Under the pieces are notes generated by a model. It was given only the letters and a program-made list of their open reading frames with translations. It was not told the DNA's origin and did not search any database. The position numbers and the translations under genes are program-made. A DNA stretch of 64,000 nucleotides, from positions 37,718-101,717 of the forward strand of contig NZ_VORY01000011.1 of assembly GCF_007997295.1 (NCBI RefSeq), written 5' to 3'. Shown here in pieces: positions 56,535-64,000 of this stretch; the first letter of the stretch is position 1; every line of letters begins with the position of its first letter. The stretch is from Gillisia hiemivivida. Lineage in GTDB: Bacteria > Bacteroidota > Bacteroidia > Flavobacteriales > Flavobacteriaceae.

Positions 56535-56568
56535 ACTGATTTTAGAAGGTAGGGGTTGCAAAATCAGT
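56535..56568 (+). other. Third stem-loop with GTAGGGG in its loop
   Basis: ACTGATTTT pairs perfectly with AAAATCAGT (9 bp). The 16-base loop contains GTAGGGG (56549-56555), this time on the plus strand. A second small hairpin, AATCGC/GCGATT, follows at 56572-56586. The stretches 56400-56534 and 56590-56740 hold nothing else I recognise. Confidence 0.55.
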
Positions 56569-56742
56569 TAAAATCGCTATGCGATTAAAAAATAAATTTA
56601 GGGATTTAATAAGCTACAATAGAGCATTGTTAGGCTTTAACAAACAATTAACATATAAGTGGTGCAACCTACAATAACCGATAAATATTTAAAGTAATCA
56701 CAACTAATTATATATTTGGTTATCATATTGATAATCAAACAA

Positions 56743-56862
56743 ATAAAAAACTCGGAAAAATTTCTCCGAGCTTCTTATATGACCGAGCAATACCCTACAA
56801 TCGCTCAATCAATTTTTCTTTAATGGATTCTTCAGCTTCTGAAAATCAGCTTTAAAAACATT
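56743..56862 (-). ncRNA. Candidate small RNA B (same loop, different stem, own terminator)
   Basis: On the minus strand GAGCGAT pairs with ATTGCTC (7 bp, one G-T) around loop TGTAGGGT (56799-56792). Downstream, CTCGGA/TCCGAG (56751-56770) is followed by TTTTTTATTTG, a standard intrinsic terminator on that strand. Loop sequence is shared with candidate A while both stems differ yet still pair. A weak -7-like TAACTTTC lies at 56870-56863. Expression is unproven. Confidence 0.55.
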
Positions 56863-57196
56863 GAAAGTTAAAGCATTAGATTCTTAAGTAAAATTAACAA
56901 TTCATTAAGAACTTGATTATCTTTCAGTATTGTTCCAATGTACAACTTAATTGACTGATATATAATTATTTACGGGTATTTAAATAACAAATTATTATAT
57001 AATGTCGATTTAAAATTAAAATAAATCGATAATTTCTCTTATTTGAAATATTTTTTTAACAAAAAATTAACGCGTCAAGTCCTACTCTCAGTGCATTATA
57101 TTATTATTCATTATAAACATAATCCCCTACGTTTTATTAGTCGACCTTCGTCTTAAATTCCCAACAATTAACCTCACTTATTAGAAAAGAAAATTT

Positions 57197-57958
57197 ATGA
57201 TGAATAAGAGATTATCTATTGGTGAAAGACTCAAAACTTTACGTAAGCAAAATGGTTTTTCTCAATCTCTAGTGGCTGAAAAATTATATATATCCCAAGC
57301 TGCATATTCTTTAATTGAAAACTCTCAAAACGGGATAGCGGTAGACCATATTATTAATTTAAGCAAACTCTATAAAGTAACGACAGATTTTATTTTAAAA
57401 GGAGAAAGGTTTTTGATTAGGATAGATCCAACAAACGGATTTATTCCGCTTATAAAAGCATCTGCACATGCAGGTTTTATCAAAAATTTTCATGAAGAGA
57501 ATAGTTTCGAAGTTGCAGACTGGTATCGAATTCCTGGGTTTAATCCAGCTTTTGAACAAAAATTATTTGAAGTATCTGGTGATAGCATGACACCCACCCT
57601 TCTTTCCGGGGACGTTTTAATTTGTCAAGATCAACCTAAAATAGATAATATTTTAGATGGGTCTTTGATTTTATTAGTGACCGAAAGCGGTATATTAATT
57701 AAACGTATTAGATTAGATAACAACACAGATTATCTTCTTCTAGAAAGCGATAACGAACTCGAAACAGAACAACTAAAAAAAATACGTAAATCTGACATAT
57801 ACCAAGCGATGGTTGTGCGAGGTAAAATTAGTAACGTAATACTACCTCACCACCAGATAGCTTCTAAAGGGAAAATACAGAATATGGAAGAAGCTATAGA
57901 TTTTTTAAAAATGGAATTGTTTAAATTGAACAAAAAATTAATCAATCTAGATAAATAG
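57197..57958 (+). CDS. XRE-family repressor with S24 (LexA/CI-like) C-terminal domain
   Basis: A 253-residue transcription factor. The N-terminal helix-turn-helix (about 8-62) contains LVAEKLYISQAAYSLIE. The C-terminal S24 domain carries the catalytic Ser in SGDSMTPTLLSGD (near 130) and the general-base Lys in ILIKRI. Such proteins cleave themselves during SOS or another stress. There are no phage genes around it, so it looks like a host regulator. It has a very long, structured upstream region; CCCCTACGTTTT lies 62 bases before the start. Confidence 0.9.
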   Translation: MMNKRLSIGERLKTLRKQNGFSQSLVAEKLYISQAAYSLIENSQNGIAVDHIINLSKLYKVTTDFILKGERFLIRIDPTNGFIPLIKASAHAGFIKNFHEENSFEVADWYRIPGFNPAFEQKLFEVSGDSMTPTLLSGDVLICQDQPKIDNILDGSLILLVTESGILIKRIRLDNNTDYLLLESDNELETEQLKKIRKSDIYQAMVVRGKISNVILPHHQIASKGKIQNMEEAIDFLKMELFKLNKKLINLDK

Positions 57959-58011
57959 ATAGTAACTTTGGGACTAATTTTTGAGTCCAATAGTTACAAG
58001 AATATTTTAAG

Positions 58012-58587
58012 ATGAAGCTTTTTAAAAATCAATGGTCTAACATAATTATTGCTGTAATAATTCTTGCGATGATCATTCCCGGTACCCGTAAACCCATACA
58101 AATCTTTGTAAATAAATTATTGGCTTTTAGTCCTTCTGTAACGTCAGAGGAGGAAAGAGAATCTCTTGTAGACTATAAGTGGGTTCTGGAAAAAAACAAT
58201 AAGGATAGATTAGAGTTTGTAGATTTAAAGAACAAAGTTGTTCTTGTTAATTTTTGGGCTACCTGGTGTCCTCCTTGTATCGCCGAAATGCCAAGTTTTG
58301 AGTTGCTATATCGAGATTATAAGGATAAAGTGGAATTCTTATTTGTTTCTTCTGAAGATCATGAAACAGTTCGAGGTTTTTTAAACCGAAAGAACTATTC
58401 ACTACCTGCATACAGACCCTTAAGTGAGGCTCCAGATCCTTTAAATGGGAATACACTGCCAACAACATTTTTAATAAATAAAGATGGCGCTATTGTTATT
58501 AAAAAGATTGGCGCAGCAGATTGGAATAGTGAAAGTCTTAGAAAAACAATAGATAAACTTCTACTAGAAGAGTTTTCTGAAAAATGA
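58012..58587 (+). CDS. TlpA-like thioredoxin-fold protein
   Basis: A 191-residue membrane-anchored thioredoxin. An N-terminal membrane helix (about 10-30) is followed by a periplasmic thioredoxin domain with the redox motif NFWATWCPPCIAEMPSF (Cys near 86 and 89). TlpA/ResA proteins reduce disulfides, often in cytochrome c maturation; no cytochrome gene is adjacent. The last 24 bases overlap the convergent lycopene cyclase gene. Confidence 0.9.
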   Translation: MKLFKNQWSNIIIAVIILAMIIPGTRKPIQIFVNKLLAFSPSVTSEEERESLVDYKWVLEKNNKDRLEFVDLKNKVVLVNFWATWCPPCIAEMPSFELLYRDYKDKVEFLFVSSEDHETVRGFLNRKNYSLPAYRPLSEAPDPLNGNTLPTTFLINKDGAIVIKKIGAADWNSESLRKTIDKLLLEEFSEK

Positions 58588-59700
58588 GCGAACAAACTGT
58601 GAATCATATAGACTAAACATTATTTTTAGCTCTTCTGTTAGATTCGTTTCTTCATCTAAGTATTTGAATATTTCTTGAGGAGTATTCTTAGAGTAGAATT
58701 TAGTGAAAAGTTGTTCCCCATGCTCATTATTTCTGTTTAAGACATCTAGAAAAATAGCATCATACCATCTAGACCGAGCATTCATTAAGCCTTTCTTAGG
58801 ATCTTTCCCAGTTTTAATATTTTCAATTAATTGCGCTATTTTTTTTTCGGTATGTTTAAATGAATAGCCAGTAGATCCTTTTACCCAAGAACCAGCAGTT
58901 CCTATTTTAGTCACTTTTGGACTACTAGCCTCATGAAAATCATAGTCGGTCATAGGAATTACTCCTTTTTCGGTTCCAATAATTTCATATTCTTCAACAT
59001 TGAGAATATCCTTAATATAGGATTTTAGATATGTATCATAGATAGACTCCTCGGTAAGAAAGGGGGTGAAAAACGTATATTCTAATAATGCTTCACAATC
59101 ATTTAAAGGTAAAACGTATGTAAAACTTGTGCTATCCGGAAATTTTATTCTAAAATCCATCATTGTAAAAGTGGATTTATCAAAAACAGGAGAACTTGTT
59201 TTGATGTGCCAGCCTTTAAAATGCTGAAAAATTTTGGTGCTACCTGAATCCTCTAAATAGCCGGAATTTATTCGACTATCAAAAAAATGGGTTGCAGTAT
59301 AGTTTTCTTTCTTGCCTAATGCGATAGAATTTTTTTCATCAATCTCTTCGATCTGGTCTAAAATAAAGTGAAAGTTGGACTTGTCTTTTAATACCGCTTT
59401 TACAAAATTATAGAAATCTAAAGATCTCAGCATTTTATAAGAATAGGGATCTAGATTTAGATTTATGTTGGCTTCTGTAGAAATAAATTTACCCTGGTTC
59501 CAGGAACTTGTAATAATTTCATCCCATTTCCCAGCACCCTTTTCCCAATAACACCATGTTTTATCGTTGGTTTCTTTTTTAGAAGGGTCTATGATCGCAA
59601 TTTTTGATTTCTTGAAGAAAGGATCTTGACCAAATGTATATGCTAACTGAAGTCCTGCTAAGCCACTTCCAATAATAATATAATCGAATTTTTGTGGCAC
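58564..59700 (-). CDS. crtY: Lycopene beta-cyclase
   Basis: CrtY converts lycopene to beta-carotene. The 378-residue flavoprotein has the dinucleotide-binding IIGSGLAGLQLA (residues 9-20), DKTWCYWE typical of CrtY, and the conserved LPLNDCEALLEYTFF and GTAGSWVKGSTGYSF segments. It is the last gene in the crtI-crtB-crtZ-crtY order of this cluster, 26 bases after crtZ. It overlaps the tlpA-like gene at its 3' end. Confidence 0.95.
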   Translation of the reverse strand: MPQKFDYIIIGSGLAGLQLAYTFGQDPFFKKSKIAIIDPSKKETNDKTWCYWEKGAGKWDEIITSSWNQGKFISTEANINLNLDPYSYKMLRSLDFYNFVKAVLKDKSNFHFILDQIEEIDEKNSIALGKKENYTATHFFDSRINSGYLEDSGSTKIFQHFKGWHIKTSSPVFDKSTFTMMDFRIKFPDSTSFTYVLPLNDCEALLEYTFFTPFLTEESIYDTYLKSYIKDILNVEEYEIIGTEKGVIPMTDYDFHEASSPKVTKIGTAGSWVKGSTGYSFKHTEKKIAQLIENIKTGKDPKKGLMNARSRWYDAIFLDVLNRNNEHGEQLFTKFYSKNTPQEIFKYLDEETNLTEELKIMFSLYDSQFVRSFFRKLF

Positions 59701-59726
59701 TAATTAATGGGTGTTTGTATACGAAT

Positions 59727-60176
59727 TTATTTATTGAAATATTTGAAAGGTACCCAAAGCATCCCAAAACACTCTCCTTCATCTTTACCTAGATGTTTAT
59801 GATGCATTTTGTGTGCTCTTCTAACTCCCTTTGCATATTTATTATTAGCATTTCTAAATATTTTAAATCGTTGGTGTATGAAAATATCATGCACCATAAA
59901 ATATGCAATTCCGTAGGCGAGAATCCCTAATCCAATTGGTAAACCTATCCAGAGACCTTCGAGTCTCCATAAAAGAATAAATGTGATACTAACTATGGCG
60001 TAGAAAACGAAAAAGAGATCGTTTCTTTCCCACCAGTGGCTGTGATCTTTTTTATGATGGTCTTGATGCAATTTCCACAAAAAACCATGCATTATATATT
60101 TATGAGTGAACCATGCCATACCTTCCATCATTAAAAAGGTTGCGATAAAAATTACGATCCAAAATATGAGTTCCAT
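59727..60176 (-). CDS. crtZ: Beta-carotene hydroxylase
   Basis: CrtZ hydroxylates both rings of beta-carotene, giving zeaxanthin, the usual pigment of marine Flavobacteriia. The 149-residue membrane enzyme has four helices and the histidine clusters for its di-iron centre: HKYIMHG (near 25-31), HQDHHKKDHSH (near 38-48), HDIFIHQRF (near 115) and HKMHHKH near the C-terminus. Its start overlaps the crtB stop by one base. Confidence 0.95.
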   Translation of the reverse strand: MELIFWIVIFIATFLMMEGMAWFTHKYIMHGFLWKLHQDHHKKDHSHWWERNDLFFVFYAIVSITFILLWRLEGLWIGLPIGLGILAYGIAYFMVHDIFIHQRFKIFRNANNKYAKGVRRAHKMHHKHLGKDEGECFGMLWVPFKYFNK

Positions 60177-61015
60177 TATATTAAATTTAACCTATATGAG
60201 ATATAAGATTTTGCAAGCAATCCGGCTTTCTGGTAATTAGGAACGCTTATGCGTTTATTCTTAATTTCCAGAGATGGTACTTTTTTTAATTTATGTAGTA
60301 GTTTGCTGTAATAAATATAGGCCGTATAAACTCCAAATTTTGCTTCTACTGGTAATTTAGCAATGCCTTTTAATCCTGCGTTAAAATCTTCTTCAATTTC
60401 AAAAATAATCTTTTGTTTGCTAACTTCGTCTAGTGCGGCCAAATTTGTGTCTGGAAAATAACTTCTGCTTAGATCTTCAAAATCTGCTTTTAAATCTCTC
60501 AGAAAATTAACTTTTTGAAAGGCCGATCCTAAACTCATGGCAGAATCTTTTAATTCGTCATATTTTTTATTATCCCCCTTTACAAAAACCTTTAAACACA
60601 TTAAACCCACAACATCTGCACTACCATAAATATATTCTTTATAATCTTCTTGAGTTAGATAGGTAGATTTATGTAAATCTAATTTCATACTCTTTAAAAA
60701 TGCATTATAAAGCTCAGGTTCTATTTTATACTTGTGTACCGTTTCCTGGAAAGAATTTAAAATAGGGTTCAGACTTATTTTACGGTCTATTGCTTTATAA
60801 AGATCCTGAGTGAAATCTTCTAGTAATTGTTCTTTATTGTAGTCATGGAATGAGTCTACAATTTCATCTGCAAACCTTACAAATCCATAAATATTGTAAA
60901 TATCTTGCCTAATTGAAGGAGCTAGCATTTTTGTAGCCATCGAGAACGAAGTGCTATACGAATTAGTTACTGTCTGGCTACAAGCGCGAGAAACTGTGTC
61001 GAAAATCGATTTCAT
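60176..61015 (-). CDS. crtB: Phytoene synthase
   Basis: CrtB condenses two geranylgeranyl diphosphates to phytoene. The 279-residue protein has both Asp-rich metal-binding motifs, RFADEIVDSF (near 47-56) and NFLRDLKADFEDLSRSY (near 170). It overlaps crtI by four bases. The supply of geranylgeranyl diphosphate must come from elsewhere; no crtE is in the window. Confidence 0.96.
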   Translation of the reverse strand: MKSIFDTVSRACSQTVTNSYSTSFSMATKMLAPSIRQDIYNIYGFVRFADEIVDSFHDYNKEQLLEDFTQDLYKAIDRKISLNPILNSFQETVHKYKIEPELYNAFLKSMKLDLHKSTYLTQEDYKEYIYGSADVVGLMCLKVFVKGDNKKYDELKDSAMSLGSAFQKVNFLRDLKADFEDLSRSYFPDTNLAALDEVSKQKIIFEIEEDFNAGLKGIAKLPVEAKFGVYTAYIYYSKLLHKLKKVPSLEIKNKRISVPNYQKAGLLAKSYISYRLNLI

Positions 61016-62478
61016 ATTGTAAATTCTTTTTGAATGAGACCAGACACTAATTTCCCTGAAATAAGTGCAGGAGGAACTCCTGGACCAGGAACGGTAAGTT
61101 GTCCGGTAAAAAACAAACCTTTTACTTTGCTGCTCATTAATTTGGGTCTCAAAAAGGCAGTTTGTAAAAGGGTATTTGCCATTCCGTATGCATTTCCCTT
61201 ATAACTATTGTACTCTTTAATAAAGTCATTTACGCAAAACGATTCTTTAAATATAACGAATTTTTTTACCTTTTGGTTTGAGAGTTTTTCGAATCTAGTA
61301 ATAATCTTTTCAAAATATTCTTCTCTCAATTCTGCAGTATCTTCTATGCCTGGAGCTAATGGAATAAGAAAAAAGCCATTTTCACAATTTTCTGGCGCAG
61401 TGTTAGCATCTGTTACAGAGGTGAAATTTGCATAAAAAAGTGGATCTTTCGGCCATTTAGGAACATCGTAAATGTCTTTCGCGTGAGCTTCAAAATCTAC
61501 ATCGAAGAACAAGTTATGATGCTCGATATTTTTTAGTTTTTTGCTGAAACCAACATAGAAAAGTAAAGAGGAGGGAGCAAAGATCTTTTTCTCCCAGTAC
61601 TTTTCAGAATATTGACGGTATTTAGATTCTAATAAAGTTTCACTGTGATGATAATCTGCGCCTGTTAAAATAATATCTGATGCTACTTCTTTTCCATCTA
61701 TAGTAATACTTTTTGCTTTTCCTTCAGAAACATTTATTTTTTCTACTGAAGCATTAGTGTGAAACTTAACTCCTAAAGATTCTGCTAAAGAGATCATACC
61801 TTGGATTACTAAATTCATTCCTCCTTTAGGATGCCATGTACCTAGACCAAAGTCGGCATAATTCATAAAGCTATAGAAAGATGGCGTATCGCTAGGTTTA
61901 GCGCCTAGAAATAAAACTGGAAATTCTAATATTTGAATAAGGTTCTTGTTTTTAAACTCACTACGAACATCTGCAGCAATAGTTCCAAAAAATTGTCCAA
62001 GTTTTTTAATTGTGGCTGGAGTAATAAGTTCTAATGGTGATACGCCCGGTCTATATACAAGATCTTTAATAGCTATATTATAATTGCTCTGCGCCTGATC
62101 TATAAATTTTTTAAGTTTCTTAGAACTTTCTTTTTCCTCTTTTTCAAAAGCCACATAAATTTTTTCTAGAGTATCTTCTATAGTGATGCTCTTTCCGCCT
62201 TCAAAAAAAACTTTATAAGCTGGATTCAATTTGTCTAAGGTGTAATAATCTGATGGAGTTTTACCGAAATCGGCAAAAAAACGCTCGAACACATCTGGCA
62301 TCCAATACCAAGAAGGCCCCATGTCAAAAGTAAATCCATCCTTTTTAAGTTGTCTTGCTCGTCCTCCTAAGTCCGCATTTTTCTCGTAAACAGAGACATC
62401 GTATCCATCTTTTGCTAAGTAAGAAGCCGCAGCAAGAGATGCGAAACCAGAACCTATTATACTTACCGTTTTACTCAT
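61012..62478 (-). CDS. crtI: Phytoene desaturase
   Basis: CrtI carries out four desaturations from phytoene to lycopene. The 488-residue flavoprotein starts with IIGSGFASLAAASYLAKDGY (FAD-binding) and ends with LFFTGQLTVPGPGVPPALISGK, the conserved C-terminal FAD motif of bacterial phytoene desaturases. It overlaps the MerR regulator by one base at its 5' end and crtB by four at its 3' end, so regulator and pathway form one transcript. Confidence 0.96.
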   Translation of the reverse strand: MSKTVSIIGSGFASLAAASYLAKDGYDVSVYEKNADLGGRARQLKKDGFTFDMGPSWYWMPDVFERFFADFGKTPSDYYTLDKLNPAYKVFFEGGKSITIEDTLEKIYVAFEKEEKESSKKLKKFIDQAQSNYNIAIKDLVYRPGVSPLELITPATIKKLGQFFGTIAADVRSEFKNKNLIQILEFPVLFLGAKPSDTPSFYSFMNYADFGLGTWHPKGGMNLVIQGMISLAESLGVKFHTNASVEKINVSEGKAKSITIDGKEVASDIILTGADYHHSETLLESKYRQYSEKYWEKKIFAPSSLLFYVGFSKKLKNIEHHNLFFDVDFEAHAKDIYDVPKWPKDPLFYANFTSVTDANTAPENCENGFFLIPLAPGIEDTAELREEYFEKIITRFEKLSNQKVKKFVIFKESFCVNDFIKEYNSYKGNAYGMANTLLQTAFLRPKLMSSKVKGLFFTGQLTVPGPGVPPALISGKLVSGLIQKEFTI

Positions 62479-63377
62479 TAACTTGAAAATTGATTAGCAA
62501 ACTCAGGAATAGATTTAAATATCTTGATGTTTTTTGAAAAACTATTGGGATCTACAGATTGGATCTTACTTCCAAAAAGATTCAGTTCCATTTTTTTATC
62601 TTTACATAAAACAGCATCAAACTCCTTGAGGAAATCAGAAAGTTCTCTAGGCTCAGTGGTGAGATAACTTATAAAAGTTGGGTTTGGATGAATTTCTAAA
62701 AGATACCTCATATCGTCTAAAGGCATACTAGGTCCAAGATAAATGGTCTTTTTATGATGAAAATTAAGCTCATAATTTAAATATAAAATTCCTAGATCAT
62801 GAATCTCATTTTCTGGTAAAAAAAGAACATAAAGTTCATTACCATTATAGTCCCCAGATGTTTCCAGTTGAGCGATATTTAGATATAGTTTTTGCTTTAT
62901 TAATCCTACTAAAAAGTGTTCGTGTACAGGATTAATAGTATCTGTTTGCCATAAAAGACCTATTTCATTTAATAGAGGAATAAAGATCTCTAAAAATATT
63001 TCTCTAAAACTCTTAGATTCTAAGAGATTGAGATAAGTTTTATGGAATAAATTAGAATCAAAATTAACCATAGAAATCTTAAAAGAATTAATGGCTCTAT
63101 TTTCTTCGCTTGCAGTAGAGGCCACTTCCTTTACCATCTTTCCAATTTCGGGATCAGTTAATTTTGCGATTCTGGAAATTTTGTAACCATGGTCATTCAG
63201 GAAAGTCACATTTAAAATTTTCTGTAGACTTTCCAGATCGTAGGTTCTAATATTAGTTTCGGTTCTATTGGGAGTAAGAATGTTGTATCTCTTTTCCCAA
63301 ATCCTAATAGTATGGGCTTTAATACCGCTAAGGTGTTCTAAATCTTTTATGCTGAAATTCTGTTTAACCTGTTCCAT
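62478..63377 (-). CDS. MerR/CarH-like regulator with B12-binding domain
   Basis: A 299-residue regulator: MerR DNA-binding domain (about 8-75, IKAHTIRIWEKRYNI), a four-helix B12-binding cap and a cobalamin-binding fold. The cap has Trp143, then nine residues, then Glu153-His154, the Wx9EH signature of CarH adenosylcobalamin photoreceptors. The fold has E191-I-H193-D-L-G196, an ExHxxG variant of the cobalamin DxHxxG motif, with His193 as candidate cobalt ligand. CarH/LitR proteins repress carotenoid genes in the dark. It is first in the operon with crtI, and a -7 box (TAGATTTG, 63408-63401) lies 23 bases upstream. Confidence 0.88.
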   Translation of the reverse strand: MEQVKQNFSIKDLEHLSGIKAHTIRIWEKRYNILTPNRTETNIRTYDLESLQKILNVTFLNDHGYKISRIAKLTDPEIGKMVKEVASTASEENRAINSFKISMVNFDSNLFHKTYLNLLESKSFREIFLEIFIPLLNEIGLLWQTDTINPVHEHFLVGLIKQKLYLNIAQLETSGDYNGNELYVLFLPENEIHDLGILYLNYELNFHHKKTIYLGPSMPLDDMRYLLEIHPNPTFISYLTTEPRELSDFLKEFDAVLCKDKKMELNLFGSKIQSVDPNSFSKNIKIFKSIPEFANQFSS

Positions 63378-63447
63378 GGGGTAGCTTGAAATAATAAAAA
63401 CAAATCTACATAAAATTTTGAGTGATAATTTTGAAGTAATGTTAAAA

Positions 63448-63477
63448 TGTTTAATTATTTCGTTAAATAATTAAACA
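63448..63477. promoter_or_regulatory. 30-bp palindrome upstream of the MerR-crt operon
   Basis: TGTTTAATTATTT and AAATAATTAAACA are perfectly complementary (13 bp) around CGTT. The centre is about 55 bases upstream of the -7 box TAGATTTG (63408-63401). A second, imperfect palindrome centred on AACAGCTGTT lies at 63526-63546. Either could be an operator of the MerR protein. Confidence 0.6.
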
Positions 63478-63615
63478 AAAGAATTAATGATAGATTTAAA
63501 TTGTTTTTTTGGGATCAGAATATTCAATTTAACAGCTGTTTAAATTTAAATAGGGGTATTGGTTTATAAATGATATTTTCGCACTCTATTTAGCTTAAAA
63601 TATAATTTAGGAATC

Positions 63616-63912
63616 ATGGAGCAAACTCCCGAATCTCAATATAAAATAGCGTCTAAAGTAAAGCGCCTTTTAGCACATTTGTTAGAAGGAATTATATATC
63701 TCATAATTACCTTAATATATTATAATATACTTGGAAACTCGGTAGATGATTATTTGAACAGGGAAGTTTCAGTGGAACATGTACTTTATTCAGCATTGGC
63801 TTCAATAGTTACCGGATTTATTTTTTATCCAATATTTTCTGGAAACTTAGGACATAAATTGTTGGGACTAAAAGGATCAATCTCAAAAGTTGTGTGTGAA
63901 TTGAAAATGTAG
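63616..63912 (+). CDS. RDD family membrane protein, truncated
   Basis: A 98-residue frame starting MEQTPESQYKIASKVKRLLAHLLEG, the N-terminal part of an RDD protein, with two hydrophobic helices (about 20-40 and 54-72). The conserved GNLGHKLLGLK is followed by unrelated residues (GSISKVVCELKM) and a stop, where normal proteins continue for about 50 residues with a third helix. An ISAon1-like sequence begins at that point, so an insertion has probably cut the gene. It may still produce a short membrane protein. Confidence 0.72.
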   Translation: MEQTPESQYKIASKVKRLLAHLLEGIIYLIITLIYYNILGNSVDDYLNREVSVEHVLYSALASIVTGFIFYPIFSGNLGHKLLGLKGSISKVVCELKM

Positions 63913-64000
63913 TTCGATATTTGCCAAAAAAAGAGGTTTGGATAACTACCTAGATTTAATTAAGCTTGTATTGCCACAATTCTTAGTGGATCATTTTGAT
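63874..64000 (+). mobile_element. Left end of an ISAon1-like insertion sequence, runs off the window
   Basis: From 63938 a frame with a TTG start reads LDNYLDLIKLVLPQFLVDHF and on to the last base. It resembles the start of the ISAon1-family transposase N-region protein, which typically begins with NYLDLIKLxLPExLxDYF. The 64 bases before it, from GGATCAATCTC at 63874, would contain the terminal inverted repeat. The rest of the element, including the catalytic transposase, lies outside the window. Confidence 0.65.

Noticed and set aside
57197..57958. Prophage or mobile-element repressor
   Set aside because: No integrase, structural genes or attachment repeats are visible nearby; it is treated as a host regulator.

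Overview
The window is a chromosomal segment of a Bacteroidota bacterium, most likely a marine member of Flavobacteriaceae (Gramella/Christiangramia/Zunongwangia-like). The evidence is low GC, TonB-dependent receptors with carboxypeptidase-regulatory-like N-termini, lipoproteins, DUF4856/imelysin proteins, a zeaxanthin-type carotenoid cluster, and promoters of the Bacteroidota type (TTTG, 19 bases, TAnnTTTG) instead of E. coli-type boxes. The genus is inference. I see no tRNA, rRNA, CRISPR array or prophage.

Layout. 1-6351: housekeeping genes (ftsH, cut by the window edge; rsfS, birA, an SRPBCC protein, pyrE, a NUDIX protein, an M14 peptidase lipoprotein). 6519-10102: a glucose/sorbosone dehydrogenase-like lipoprotein with a TonB receptor. 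10103-16392: coaD, ddl, a PASTA protein, rluD and yaaA, separated by dispersed repeats and a decayed REP-associated tyrosine transposase. 16393-19842: pyruvate carboxylase, flanked by an inverted mosaic of repeats. 20176-21117: a uracil-DNA-glycosylase-like protein and two tiny genes, one of them ribosomal protein bTHX. 21199-28050: a complete trpEGDCFBA operon, with a previously unmarked leader peptide carrying three Trp codons, an attenuator and a consensus promoter.

28093-39799: a MarR/nitroreductase/YceI operon, two rhodanese-like genes, a subtilase, an outer-membrane barrel, pepT, a TonB receptor, pyrD and a LysE exporter. 39913-47093: HMG-CoA lyase, then a likely iron-uptake operon (DUF4856 lipoprotein, imelysin, HTTM membrane protein, TonB receptor) with a palindromic operator. 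47228-56290: guaB, OmpH/Skp, two small genes, two periplasmic PPIases, MoxR and aconitase. 56291-57196: 0.9 kb without a gene, holding three stem-loops with a shared GTAGGG/CCCTAC loop and two minus-strand terminators, read here as candidate small RNAs. 57197-63377: an XRE/S24 repressor, a TlpA-like thioredoxin and crtY-crtZ-crtB-crtI under a MerR regulator with the adenosylcobalamin-photoreceptor signature Wx9EH. 63616-64000: an RDD membrane protein apparently truncated by an ISAon1-like insertion sequence that runs off the window.

How the genes connect: BirA would biotinylate the pyruvate carboxylase; the trp cluster makes tryptophan from chorismate under ribosome-mediated attenuation; the crt genes make zeaxanthin, probably light- or B12-controlled; the 40915-47093 operon probably imports iron.
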